Shown here piece by piece: positions 1 through 9,071 of a stretch of DNA of 64,000 bases; position 1 is the stretch's first letter; each line of letters begins with the position of its first letter. Source of the DNA: Terriglobus roseus DSM 18391 (GTDB taxonomy: Bacteria; Acidobacteriota; Terriglobia; Terriglobales; Acidobacteriaceae). The DNA lies in contig NC_018014.1 of the NCBI RefSeq assembly GCF_000265425.1, positions 3,038,001-3,102,000 on the forward strand. Reading direction: 5' to 3'. The notes under the pieces were generated by a model. It had not been told where the DNA came from. It was given only the letters and a program-made list of their open reading frames with translations, and made no database searches. Made by a program: the position numbers and the translations under genes.

Positions 1-1277
1 TCACGCAGGCAGTTCACACCCACCTCCAGCAGCTCCTCGCGGGCCTTGTTCGACTCCTCTTTCAGCGACTCATCCGGCTCGATCTTCAGCAACTTGACCA
101 ACGGTCCAATTGTGAAGCCCTGGACCACCAGCGTTCCAAGCACGACGGAGAACGCCGCGAACACAATCATGCTTCGACCGGGAAACTCGTACGGCAAAGC
201 GGAAGCCGTTGCAATCGTCAGGATGCCGCGAATACCGCACCAGGATGTTAGGAACGTCACGCCCACCGGTGGCTGCGGCAAGCCGCTCTTATCCAGTCGG
301 TCCGCAAAGACGCGGTACAGAAACACCCACGCAATCCGCGTCACCACCGTCGTCAGCGTCACTGCCGCGCCAAAGATCACGGCCTGCTTCAGACTCACAC
401 CAGACAGATGCTTTGCTGCATCCAGCACCTGCATTCCCAGCAGTAGAAAAGCAATCGCCCCAAGAATGAACGTGATCGAACCCCACAGCGCAGTGGAATG
501 GACTCGATCCCGCGGTGGCTCCTGTTTCGGAGCGCCCTTCGCAATCGTCATCGCCAGCACCACAACAGCCAGGATCGGAGAGACATGCAGTTTCTCGCCG
601 AGAATCCAGGCGCCAAACGTGACAGCGATCTCCGCAATGGAAGCTGACAGGCTACCAGCCGTCCACTTCGCCACCATCAGGTAGAGCTTCCCAAGCACAT
701 ACCCAAGAATCGCCCCGCCCGGGATCGCAAGCAGCAGCGGCCCGATGATCTTCCCAGGAGTCGAAGCTCCATGTAACGCCACCGCTTGCGCTGTTCCGAA
801 CAGCAGCAGAGCGGTCGCATCGTTCAAAAGGCTCTCGCCCTCCAGGATCAGCAGTGTCCGTCTCGGCAGCGGAAAGCGGCTCAGCACTGCACTCACGGCC
901 GACGCATCCGGCGGAGACACAATGGCGCCCAGCGTCATCGCAGCGGCCCAGCCCAAACCGGCCATCGTATGACCCACCACACCAACGGCAACGGTCGTAA
1001 TAATCACGGCGGCAACGGCCAGAATCGCCAGCGGCACCCAGTGTTTCTTCAGATCACGAGGAGCAGTATCGTAGGCCGCATCGAACAGCGCCGGCGTCAC
1101 AAAGACTGCAAGTGCGAGCTCCGGTTCCAACACGATATTCGGCAGGAACGGAATGGCTGCCACTCCAATTCCCGCAAGAGCGAGGAGCGACGGATAGGGC
1201 AGGCTGAACCGGCGCGAGACCTGTAGCAGGACCACAGCCGCGACCATCAGCACAAGAATGCCTTCAAAAAGCTCCAT
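1..1277 (-). CDS. Na+/H+ antiporter, CPA1 family (C-terminus off the window)
   Basis: Reading the minus strand from the ATG at 1277 gives an open frame that runs off the left edge, so at least 425 residues are present. The product is a polytopic membrane protein: it begins MELFEGILVLMVAAVVLL and has about a dozen hydrophobic segments. It contains the CPA1 ion-site region (TLGAIVSPPDASAVSAVL, then LEGESLLNDATALLL), where the Asp residues bind the exchanged cation. The family exchanges external protons for cytoplasmic Na+ across the inner membrane. After the last membrane helix a charged cytoplasmic tail begins (LKIEPDESLKEE). The next gene upstream, a DUF421 protein, is on the same strand 100 bases away. 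Family assignment is firm; the exact cation is not known. Confidence 0.9.
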   Translation of the reverse strand, partial: MELFEGILVLMVAAVVLLQVSRRFSLPYPSLLALAGIGVAAIPFLPNIVLEPELALAVFVTPALFDAAYDTAPRDLKKHWVPLAILAVAAVIITTVAVGVVGHTMAGLGWAAAMTLGAIVSPPDASAVSAVLSRFPLPRRTLLILEGESLLNDATALLLFGTAQAVALHGASTPGKIIGPLLLAIPGGAILGYVLGKLYLMVAKWTAGSLSASIAEIAVTFGAWILGEKLHVSPILAVVVLAMTIAKGAPKQEPPRDRVHSTALWGSITFILGAIAFLLLGMQVLDAAKHLSGVSLKQAVIFGAAVTLTTVVTRIAWVFLYRVFADRLDKSGLPQPPVGVTFLTSWCGIRGILTIATASALPYEFPGRSMIVFAAFSVVLGTLVVQGFTIGPLVKLLKIEPDESLKEESNKAREELLEVGVNCLR

Positions 1278-1377
1278 CGAACCTCTTTCCACCTTTGCCT
1301 GAGTCGGTCTGAGGGCTTACAAAGCTGTCCCTCATACGATGCCGTCAGCTCTCGCAAGACCGCTCGATGCACCAGCC

Positions 1378-1938
1378 CTAAAAAACGCGCGCCTTCTTGG
1401 GTTGATTCGGTCGGTTCTCATCGTTCTTGTAACAGATCACGGACAAAGCGCCGTCACCCTCGATATAGGCGCGCTTGACGTTCTGGCAGCCTTCAATCCC
1501 ACGCTCGCGCAGCATGGACATCAGATCGTCCCTCGTCAATAGCTCGTGGCGCATCGCGTTCACCTGCAGCACCCCATGGCGAATCAGGCATCGGGGTCCC
1601 GACTCGATCAGCGGCCGAATCGCAGGCACGTGATACGCGAGCCAGTCCAGCACAAACGACCAGAAGAAGATGGTGCCCGCCAGGATCAGCCCCTCAGGAA
1701 TGGATCGATACTCCGAAGCCATCCCGTTCGAAACCGCATCCGCGATCAGCACGATCACCAGGATGTCCGCAAGTCCCATCTGCCCCGCATGCCGCGATCG
1801 CGCGATACGCAGGAAGGCAAACAGCGCAAGGTAGATCAGTGATCCGCGGATCACAATCTCGAGGGGAGAAAATGTCGGCACGAACATGTCGTGCCAATGG
1901 ATGTTGAGCATCCGCTCAACCAGTGTCTTGCCGCCCAT
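1378..1938 (-). CDS. DUF421 (YetF-like) membrane protein
   Basis: 186 residues. Three hydrophobic segments lie in the first half (about residues 25-45, 55-75 and 85-105), followed by a soluble domain with the DUF421 pattern: GPRCLIRHGVLQVNAMRHE, then LLTRDDLMSMLRERGIEG and a C-terminal strand ending in YIEGDGALSVI. YetF-type proteins are inner-membrane proteins with a cytoplasmic C-terminal domain; their biochemical role is not established. The ATG at 1938 is the only good start. It lies between the antiporter and the TonB-dependent receptor, all on the minus strand, but the gaps of about 75-100 bases do not prove an operon. Confidence 0.85.
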   Translation of the reverse strand: MGGKTLVERMLNIHWHDMFVPTFSPLEIVIRGSLIYLALFAFLRIARSRHAGQMGLADILVIVLIADAVSNGMASEYRSIPEGLILAGTIFFWSFVLDWLAYHVPAIRPLIESGPRCLIRHGVLQVNAMRHELLTRDDLMSMLRERGIEGCQNVKRAYIEGDGALSVICYKNDENRPNQPKKARVF

Positions 1939-2013
1939 GCAAACTTGGATGCAGCCTTGGGCGGCTCGCGGAGGCGCAGCTGCGTCTCCGCGAACGACAG
2001 ATAAGCCAACTCG

Positions 2014-5000
2014 CTAGAAGCTGAAACGAGCCTGCAGATTCACAATGCGTCCGGCAAGACCTTGGTTATAGGTGCCGAAGTTTGATGAGGTGATATTGGT
2101 TACCACGCTGCCCGGATTCAGGTTCGTCAGGTTCAACACGTTGAACGCATCCATCCGGAACTCCAGCCCCGTGCTCTCGCCGAAAAAGCGCGAACCCGGT
2201 AATGCGAAGTTCTTCGCGAGACTCGCATCCAGGTCCTGGTAATTCGGGCCGTCCAGCGTATTACGCGCCACTCCCGGCAGTGACGGCAGACCGTACCCGC
2301 CACCACCCGCCGGGATCCCCGTGGCAGGCACACCAAAGTAAGGCTGTCCGGCACCGGCAAGCGGAAAGTTGACGTTCGCGCCTTGGGTCTGACGCATTGC
2401 GCTTACGCTATGGTTCTTCCCTCCGGTACCGCTGTAGAACGTCGGCCGCAGTGTTGTATAGCCGCTGGTCCCGTAGTAAAGGTTGCCACCCGGTACGTTA
2501 TACGTCGGCGTAAACGGAAAGCCCGTGTGGAAGTTGTAGATCCCCGAAACCGTCCAGCCATCGGCAATCGAGTGAGCAAACCCGTGCCCCTTGAAAAACC
2601 TAGGCTGCCACATGCCGAAGACCTTCGCTGCCTTGCCGAAGTTATAGTCGGAACGTCCATAAGCCAGGCTCGGATTGAACGAGTACGGGTCGGTGTAGTA
2701 CGGCGACGATCCCTGATCCATCGTCTTGGCCCACTGGAAGCTCGCATCGATCGAGAAGCCATGGGACATCTGCTTGCGCAAGCCCGCCAGCAACTGGTTG
2801 TTGTTCGCCGTCCCGGTGTTCGTAAAGTACGCAAGATTCGAGACCAGCGGATTCACAGCATAGCCCTGCGTATAGGTGCGGACATACGCCTGGCTCTGCA
2901 CAATAAGGTGGCGGGTAAGACTGCCCTGGTAGCCGACCGTCGCAACAAGCCCCAGCGGCAACTCGAACTGTGTGTCGAGCGAGAAGTGCTGCGTGTAGAT
3001 CGTGGGGACGGTGCTCGGAAACGCCACAACACTGGCGCCACCGGCAGTGGGCAGGTTCGCCGCATTGAAGCCGCCGACAGCATTCGGATTCGCCGGGTAC
3101 CCGAACAGCGACTTGGGATCGCTTGCCACGCTGTAAACAATCTTCGGATCGATCGTAGCGACCCCATTCACGATCCTGCTGTTGTTGTAACTCGCATTCA
3201 AGATGTAGGGCGGATTGTTGCCGGAATTACCTTGGATCGCGATCTCGTTCTGGTTGAAGTTCAGTCCATAGCCGCCGCGCAGCACCACGCGATGCTTCAG
3301 CGCCTCCGGATTCCACGCGAAGCCGAACTGCGGCCCGAAGTTGGCCTTCTGTGCCTGGCTCAGCGGGCCACCCGTTCGAACGCTCATGCCCGTGTACATC
3401 GCAGAGCCCTGACCGAACTCGACTACACCAATGTTGTTTTGCTTCGAATTCAGCGGTCCAAAGTAACTCCAGCGCAGCCCCATGTTCAGCGTCAGGTTCG
3501 GAGTCGCCTTCCAATCATCCTGCGCAAAGAAACCCCAGATCGTCGTCCGCTCATCCTGGCGGTTCGTACCCGGTGTCCCTGTAGCGGAAAGGAACGCCCC
3601 CGACTCCGAATGCGGCGCGTCATTCAGGAACGCCCACATGTTGTAAAAGTTGTAGGCCGGCCGAGCCGTGCTCGTCGGATTGTTCAGGTAATAGAGCCGC
3701 GTCGCCTCTCCGCCAAACTTCAGGATGTGGTTCCCCGTCGTCAACGTCGCCACATCTTTGAAGTTATAAGTGTGCTGGTTCAACACGCTCGGTCCGGGCG
3801 CACCGTAGTACCCCACGCTGATGTTGTTCGCTCCCAGTGTGTCCACCGTCGAGGTGGGCAGCCCGAAGGGCGCCTGCGGATTGCTCGACACTTCATTCCA
3901 CCGGTAACCCGCGTCGTTAGCCCGTGCCTCGTTCAGCAGGTTCGGTGAGAAGATGTGATTCCAGATGACCGTGTACGCATCGTTGATCTGGTTGTGGTTG
4001 AACAGGTCATACACACGTCCCGGCCCGCCCTGGTTCGTGCGGCTCAATGGCACCCAATAGATGGCAAAGGCAAGATGATCCTTCTTCGTCACATCCCCAT
4101 CCAGCCGCCCGTTGAACTGCTGACCCACCTGTGTCGTCGGGTTCTGGAACGAGTACTGCGCAATCGTCGGCGTGTTCGTCAGCCCACCACCCACACCCGG
4201 GTTGCTGTTACTCACCCATGTCGTGTCCTGCGTCCCGCGAGCACCCCTGACAGGTGACCCCAGGTTCAGAGCGCCGCCAACGGTCCGGCAGTTGACGCCT
4301 TCCTGGAAGCCGGCCGTCGAGCAAGTCTGGTTGATCTGGGTCGCGTTTACCGGCGCATTCCCGGCAAAGTTGAGGTACGTCGCCGCGATACTTCCGGCAG
4401 GTGCCAGCGCAGCGTACTGAGACGTCTCAAACCATCCCGTTCCCGGCACGGAAGTGTGGTCTCGCTGCGTCTCGTAGTTGAAAAAGAAGAACAGTCGATC
4501 CCGCAGAATCGGGCCGCCAATGCTGCCGCCAAACTGGTTCGAACGCGTAGCATCCCGCAGCAAACCACGGTCCGCAGGCGTCCCGGGATTGAACGTACCC
4601 GGACCGTTGTAACGCTGGTAAGCGTTCAATCCAGGGCGGTTAGCTCTCAGAAACAAACTTCCATGGAACCGGTTTGTACCCGTCTTCGAGTTCACCTGGA
4701 TCTGCGCGCCACTGAAGCGCCCATTCTCCGCGTCATACCCATTCGACACCACCCGCACCGACCCAACCGAGTCCTGCGAAGGCGTAATAATCGAAGCCCC
4801 ACCCCAAACAGCAGAAACCGTACTAACACCATCAATCGTGATGCTGTTATTGCCGTTTTGCCCACCATTCGCATTAGCCTGGGGCGCATTCTCCGTCTGG
4901 AAAATCCCATTCGAACGCGTAGCCGCACCAGGCCCCGCAGTGCCCGGCAAGTTTGAATTGCTAGTCCCGCTCGAAGCCTGCGCGCCATCGCCAAACACTC

Positions 5001-5514
5001 CAGGCGCAAGCTGAGTCAGTTGAAAAACATCCCGCCCAGCTGCAGGCAAATGCTGGATCTGGTTCTCATTGATCGTCCCGCTAATGGTCGCCGTCGCCGT
5101 CTCCAGGACCGGAGCACTTCCGGACGTTACATCCACGGAAGTGTTCTGCGACGCAATCCCAAGTTGCACATTCACGCTGTTGGGCGCGTCCGGCGTAATA
5201 GAAAGATTGTTCAGTTCTTTCGGCGAGAACCCGTCGAGCGCGACCGAAATCTTGTACTGATCCGGCGCCAATCCATTGAAGGTATAGACACCGCTCTCAT
5301 TCGACGTGGTGGTCATCACACGATTCGTCTGGAGATCGGTCAGAGTAACGGCCGCTCCGGGCACCACCGCACCGCTGCCATCGCTCACGGTACCGGAGAT
5401 CGAAGCGCGGAACTGCGCTGAGGCCGTTCCAGTGCAAACAATCGCAAGTGGAAGCAGGAATCGGGCACCGGCCGGAATACGGCGGCGCAGACTGCGGGGG
5501 GATGGGTACTTCAT
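2014..5514 (-). CDS. Oar-type TonB-dependent receptor with carboxypeptidase-regulatory-like domain
   Basis: 1166 residues. A basic N-terminus and hydrophobic stretch ending in GTASAQ form a signal peptide cleaved near residue 33. Next comes a carboxypeptidase regulatory-like fold (about 36-120: ISGTVSDGSGAVVPGAAVTL) and then the plug (QIQHLPAAGRDVFQLTQLAPGV). The rest is a long beta-barrel rich in Tyr, Asn and Gly that ends in a C-terminal Phe (LQARFSF), as expected for outer-membrane insertion. This is the expanded Oar-like receptor family typical of Acidobacteria, thought to import oligosaccharides or peptides with TonB/ExbBD energy. No substrate can be assigned: the neighbours (DUF421, diguanylate cyclase) give no clue. 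The second receptor in the window, at 14.9 kb, has the same architecture. Confidence 0.92.
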   Translation of the reverse strand: MKYPSPRSLRRRIPAGARFLLPLAIVCTGTASAQFRASISGTVSDGSGAVVPGAAVTLTDLQTNRVMTTTSNESGVYTFNGLAPDQYKISVALDGFSPKELNNLSITPDAPNSVNVQLGIASQNTSVDVTSGSAPVLETATATISGTINENQIQHLPAAGRDVFQLTQLAPGVFGDGAQASSGTSNSNLPGTAGPGAATRSNGIFQTENAPQANANGGQNGNNSITIDGVSTVSAVWGGASIITPSQDSVGSVRVVSNGYDAENGRFSGAQIQVNSKTGTNRFHGSLFLRANRPGLNAYQRYNGPGTFNPGTPADRGLLRDATRSNQFGGSIGGPILRDRLFFFFNYETQRDHTSVPGTGWFETSQYAALAPAGSIAATYLNFAGNAPVNATQINQTCSTAGFQEGVNCRTVGGALNLGSPVRGARGTQDTTWVSNSNPGVGGGLTNTPTIAQYSFQNPTTQVGQQFNGRLDGDVTKKDHLAFAIYWVPLSRTNQGGPGRVYDLFNHNQINDAYTVIWNHIFSPNLLNEARANDAGYRWNEVSSNPQAPFGLPTSTVDTLGANNISVGYYGAPGPSVLNQHTYNFKDVATLTTGNHILKFGGEATRLYYLNNPTSTARPAYNFYNMWAFLNDAPHSESGAFLSATGTPGTNRQDERTTIWGFFAQDDWKATPNLTLNMGLRWSYFGPLNSKQNNIGVVEFGQGSAMYTGMSVRTGGPLSQAQKANFGPQFGFAWNPEALKHRVVLRGGYGLNFNQNEIAIQGNSGNNPPYILNASYNNSRIVNGVATIDPKIVYSVASDPKSLFGYPANPNAVGGFNAANLPTAGGASVVAFPSTVPTIYTQHFSLDTQFELPLGLVATVGYQGSLTRHLIVQSQAYVRTYTQGYAVNPLVSNLAYFTNTGTANNNQLLAGLRKQMSHGFSIDASFQWAKTMDQGSSPYYTDPYSFNPSLAYGRSDYNFGKAAKVFGMWQPRFFKGHGFAHSIADGWTVSGIYNFHTGFPFTPTYNVPGGNLYYGTSGYTTLRPTFYSGTGGKNHSVSAMRQTQGANVNFPLAGAGQPYFGVPATGIPAGGGGYGLPSLPGVARNTLDGPNYQDLDASLAKNFALPGSRFFGESTGLEFRMDAFNVLNLTNLNPGSVVTNITSSNFGTYNQGLAGRIVNLQARFSF

Positions 5515-5757
5515 ACAGCCTCCAACGGATCAGGCTCCATTCCCCTCCGCACGGATTGCGGACAACGAAAAGTACACTGACCCGACGTACAAGCGGAGAT
5601 CCCGCTATGGAATATCACTCGTGACATCGGCACAAGTCATTCCGAGGGATGCTCTCTCACCGGTAAGAGGCTGCTTCAAGACCACGAATGCTAATACGCC
5701 CCGTTAACATCAAGCCCTCCCCTCGAACCACAACTGAAGCTCGGCGACATTGCTCTC

Positions 5758-7506
5758 GTGAACAAATTTATCGCTCGTGATGTATCTGCCGTCCGGATAC
5801 CTCAAAAGATGAATGGCGTGCTTCGGCGGTATCGAACACCATTGCGTATGCTGAAGCGGCTACAAAGCTTGGATATAGGAATTGCGCTGATCTTGGCCGC
5901 AGCGCTCGGTTCCGTCGTGTTCACCGTTGCAGCAAGCAGTTTCGTTTATCAGAACACCAAGAACCTGATTGAAGCGGAAGGTTGGGTCGAACACAGCCAG
6001 GAGGTGCTGAATAGCCTCCAGAGCGCATCGCAAAGGCTCGACCGCATTGAAGCCTATACCGGGCTCTACCTCGCGACCAAGAATGAAGATCAGCTCATCG
6101 CCGCTCGGTCGAACGTTGTCTCCCTCAGCACATCCAGCACCCGAATCCGCAGCCTCGTCTTTGACAATGCCGTTGCAGTCCAGGAGGTTACCGCTCTGGG
6201 AGCGTGTGCCACACGTCTCGCCCATGACTTGGAACGCGTCCCCGAGACTGGCAAGTCCCCGCAGACCAACATCCTCAAATGCCGCCAGACACTCGGCCGA
6301 ATGTCCGAACAGGAGCGCACGCTCCTGAAGCAACGGACGGAAGCCTCCAGGGAGCGTTCTCAACGCTCCGTAGTCACGGAGTTCTCCATGGGCGGCATCT
6401 CTCTGCTCGCCTTGGTGTTTCTCTTCGGCTTCCTCATCCGGGACGCCTTTCGACGCAAGAGCGTCGCGATCCTCACAAACCGCACGAACTCCGAACTGGC
6501 CACCACGGTGCAGCAGTTGCACAATCGTGCGGAAGAATCCCGCCTTCTGACCGATGCCCGGGATGAACTCCAACTGTGTACAGGGCTGGATCAGGTCTAC
6601 CGCGCCGCCGTCAGCAGCTTTGCTCGTCTGGCGCCCGCGACGAGCGGGACGATCTGCATGATCAACAACTCACGCGCCATGGCCGAAGTGGTTGCGCGTT
6701 GGGGCCTCGACGCATCCATGGTGGAGATCTTCGTCCCCGATTCCTGCTGCTCCCTGCGCTCCGGGCGGCTGCGGTGGCGCGAGATAGGCGCATCCGAAGT
6801 GAATTGCTCACACTTTCTCAACGACGCTCCCGAAACCTACTTCTGCCTGCCGCTGGTAGCGCAAGGCGAGACGCTCGGAATGCTCTTCCTTACACCGAAT
6901 GACAAGGACAGCATCGAAGGCGTGAGGTCGCGCGAAGACAGCATTCGCCAACTCGCAGAACTTACTGCCATGACCATCGCCGGTCTCCAGTTGCGCGTCA
7001 AGCTGGAAAACCAATCCGTACGGGACGGCCTCACCGGCCTTTTCAATCGTCACTTCATGGAGATCGCGCTGGAACGGGAACTTGCACGTGCCTCTCGCTC
7101 CAAGAGCCAGGTCGCCATGCTCATGCTGGACGTCGATCACTTCAAAACCTTCAACGATCAGTACGGCCATGCCACGGGCGACATCGTTCTCAAAGAAGTT
7201 GCAACGGTCTTCGAAGCTAAGATCCGCAGCGGAGATATGGTCTGCCGTTACGGCGGCGAAGAGTTCGCAATCATCCTTCCGGACGTGACAGTCGAAGGTG
7301 CCTTCATGACGGCGGAAAGAATCCGCACCGCCATCGCAGGGATGCGACTCACCTCAGGCCTGGCAATGCATTCGGACTTGAGCGTCTCGGTCGGCGTAGC
7401 GCTCTTCCCGCAGGATGCTGAGAATTCCGGAGATCTGCTCAGGAAAGCCGACGCGGCGCTCTACCGCGCAAAGCACGAAGGAAGAAATCAGGTCGTACTC
7501 GCCTAA
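5758..7506 (+). CDS. Membrane-bound GAF-GGDEF diguanylate cyclase
   Basis: 582 residues from a GTG at 5758. ATG codons at 5809 and 5848 are equally plausible starts, since none of the three has a clear ribosome site. A transmembrane helix (about 38-60) is followed by a helical periplasmic sensor region of the CHASE3/four-helix type (about 65-205), a second helix (about 210-230), a GAF domain (about 260-410) and a C-terminal GGDEF domain (about 420-582). The active-site loop is GGEEF at residues 499-503, the accepted variant. An RxxD inhibitory site (RSGD) lies five residues before it, so product inhibition by c-di-GMP is likely. The enzyme makes c-di-GMP from two GTP. It stands alone, with no phosphodiesterase nearby. 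Confidence 0.92.
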   Translation: MNKFIARDVSAVRIPQKMNGVLRRYRTPLRMLKRLQSLDIGIALILAAALGSVVFTVAASSFVYQNTKNLIEAEGWVEHSQEVLNSLQSASQRLDRIEAYTGLYLATKNEDQLIAARSNVVSLSTSSTRIRSLVFDNAVAVQEVTALGACATRLAHDLERVPETGKSPQTNILKCRQTLGRMSEQERTLLKQRTEASRERSQRSVVTEFSMGGISLLALVFLFGFLIRDAFRRKSVAILTNRTNSELATTVQQLHNRAEESRLLTDARDELQLCTGLDQVYRAAVSSFARLAPATSGTICMINNSRAMAEVVARWGLDASMVEIFVPDSCCSLRSGRLRWREIGASEVNCSHFLNDAPETYFCLPLVAQGETLGMLFLTPNDKDSIEGVRSREDSIRQLAELTAMTIAGLQLRVKLENQSVRDGLTGLFNRHFMEIALERELARASRSKSQVAMLMLDVDHFKTFNDQYGHATGDIVLKEVATVFEAKIRSGDMVCRYGGEEFAIILPDVTVEGAFMTAERIRTAIAGMRLTSGLAMHSDLSVSVGVALFPQDAENSGDLLRKADAALYRAKHEGRNQVVLA

Positions 7507-7676
7507 ACCTGACGATTTCGTCTTTCCACAAAGGCCGTTCCTCCGTCGGTCAGAGTACGGTGAAGATCAAGAAGCATTCGTGAAAGTAACTCACAAGAGT
7601 TTGCCGGCATGCACTCTTCTCAGTCCAGACAATATCCCTCACCCTAGAAGAGTTACTGTCTTCAAGGGAGACACAC

Positions 7677-8078
7677 ATGGACATCAAGAGAGTCGGAACA
7701 CAGCCATCCGGCAAGGGACCGGCAGACTGGTTTACCGGAACGGTACGCATCGATCCGCTATTCACCGCACCTGACCCGGCCCTGGTAGTCGGTGCCAGCG
7801 TCACATTCGAGCCTGGCGCAAGAACCGCCTGGCACACACATCCACTAGGCCAGACGTTGATCGTGACGGCCGGTTGCGGATGGGCACAACGAGACGGCGG
7901 TCCGGTTGAGGAAATTCATCCCGGAGACGTCGTCTGGTTCTCGCCGCACGAGAAACACTGGCACGGAGCCACTCCCACCACGGCCATGACGCACATCGCC
8001 ATCCAGGAAAAACAGGACGGCAAGGTCGTGGAGTGGATGGAACACGTCACGGACGAGCACTATCAACAGCCGCGCTAG
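7677..8078 (+). CDS. Manganese-dependent cupin, hydroxynitrile lyase-like (GtHNL type)
   Basis: 133 residues, ATG preceded by AAGGGAG. A single cupin barrel. It closely resembles, from memory, the characterised Granulicella tundricola hydroxynitrile lyase. The metal ligands His53, His55, Gln59 and His94 are all at the same numbers, as are His96, the catalytic His106 and the pocket residues Ala40, Val42 and Gln110. That enzyme reversibly cleaves and forms (R)-cyanohydrins such as mandelonitrile with bound Mn2+. Whether this is the physiological reaction is unknown even for the characterised enzyme; related cupins are annotated as carboxymuconolactone-decarboxylase-associated proteins. It is monocistronic, 170 bases after the diguanylate cyclase and about 320 before the molybdoenzyme operon. 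Family assignment is very firm; natural role is uncertain. Confidence 0.9.
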   Translation: MDIKRVGTQPSGKGPADWFTGTVRIDPLFTAPDPALVVGASVTFEPGARTAWHTHPLGQTLIVTAGCGWAQRDGGPVEEIHPGDVVWFSPHEKHWHGATPTTAMTHIAIQEKQDGKVVEWMEHVTDEHYQQPR

Positions 8079-8172
8079 AGGGCACAGCAGCACACGCAAT
8101 CCCCTGCTCAGATCGCCATCAGTCCTGCGTGGCAGCACAAATCTGTTTTGCTTCGTGAAGCAGAAGCAACGA

Positions 8173-8204
8173 CGGGCCGGCCCCCTTATAAGGTGTCCGG
8201 CCCG
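8173..8204 (+). other. GC-rich imperfect hairpin in the molybdoenzyme leader
   Basis: The arms CGGGCCGG (8173-8180) and CCGGCCCG (8197-8204) are perfectly complementary. The stem extends inward with two mismatches to a tiny AT loop. It lies in the roughly 320-base gap between the cupin stop (8078) and the FeS subunit (8400). No T-run follows, so it may be a weak terminator for the cupin or a leader structure of the molybdoenzyme operon. I see no gene in this gap. Confidence 0.45.
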
Positions 8205-8399
8205 CGCGTTACCCCCCTTCGGCCAGAGCCAATCAACCCGACATGGCGTTTACCGCCGCGCTGTAGTCTTCCCCCGCCCCGCGGCGGTACTATCGCTGCA
8301 TCAAAGAACCGAGGATTCACGGCCTGAGGCCGTCATCCTTAAAAAGGCTCGCAATATCGGAGCTGCCGTCCGGACAGCAGGACGCAGATGGAGGTCACA

Positions 8400-9059
8400 A
8401 TGTCGACGAATGATGAAGAGAGCCAACAACCCATGACTTCGCTGGAAAGGCTCAGCCGCAGGTCCTTTTTGACCCGTGCCGGCATGGCCGGAGTCGCAGG
8501 CGCGACGGCCACGATGGCCGCGCCGCTCGCGGCCGCTGCAGCAGAGCCGGCAGCCGCCGCACAAGAGGCAGCAACTGCGACCATTCCCGGCACCGTACCG
8601 GTCAAACTCATGATCAACGGTCAGCAGCACAACCTGCAGGTCGACCCGCGCGCCACAGTACTCGATACCCTGCGCGAGACCCTGCACCTGACCGGCACCA
8701 AGAAGGGCTGCGACCACGGACAGTGCGGCGCCTGCACCATTCACGTCAATGGCCAGCGCGCCAACAGCTGCCTCCTCTTCGCCACCATGCAGCAGGGCAA
8801 AGAGATCACCACCATCGAAGGCCTTGGCACACCCGACCACATGCACCCCATGCAGACGGCGTTCGTCGAGCACGACGGCTACCAGTGCGGCTACTGCACC
8901 AGCGGCCAGATCATGTCGGCAGTCGCCATGATGAAGGAGCCCTGGGGCTCCAAGGATACGGACGTCAAGGAAGCGCTCAGCGGCAATATCTGCCGCTGCG
9001 GAGCCTACCCCAACATCGTCGCCGCTGTGCAAAGCTGCCGCGGCAAATTCACGGCATAA
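8400..9059 (+). CDS. Molybdo-flavoenzyme 2Fe-2S subunit, Tat-exported (PaoA/YagT-like)
   Basis: Start chosen at the ATG at 8400 because GGAGG (8390-8395) sits just upstream; an ATG at 8388 lacks a ribosome site. About 219 residues. The N-terminus has a Tat signal (SRRSFLTRAGMAG followed by an Ala-rich hydrophobic stretch), so the complex is expected in the periplasm. A plant-type ferredoxin domain follows with GCDHGQCGACTIHVNGQ, and then the second [2Fe-2S] helical domain (CGYCTSGQ and CRCGAYP). This is the small electron-transfer subunit of the xanthine oxidase family. It is the first gene of an operon with the FAD subunit (12-base gap) and the molybdenum subunit. The architecture matches E. 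coli PaoABC, a periplasmic aldehyde oxidoreductase; the substrate here is inferred only. Confidence 0.93.
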   Translation: MSTNDEESQQPMTSLERLSRRSFLTRAGMAGVAGATATMAAPLAAAAAEPAAAAQEAATATIPGTVPVKLMINGQQHNLQVDPRATVLDTLRETLHLTGTKKGCDHGQCGACTIHVNGQRANSCLLFATMQQGKEITTIEGLGTPDHMHPMQTAFVEHDGYQCGYCTSGQIMSAVAMMKEPWGSKDTDVKEALSGNICRCGAYPNIVAAVQSCRGKFTA

Positions 9060-9071
9060 GAGGAGCCCAAG

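Noticed and set aside
2383..3948. 521-codon plus-strand open frame inside the first receptor
   Set aside because: It is antisense to a complete TonB-dependent receptor, is Arg/Val-rich with no domain, and reflects high GC with few stops.
8079..8399. Possible molybdenum-cofactor riboswitch in the leader of the molybdoenzyme operon
   Set aside because: A GC-rich hairpin is there, but I cannot find the multi-stem layout of the Moco RNA motif.
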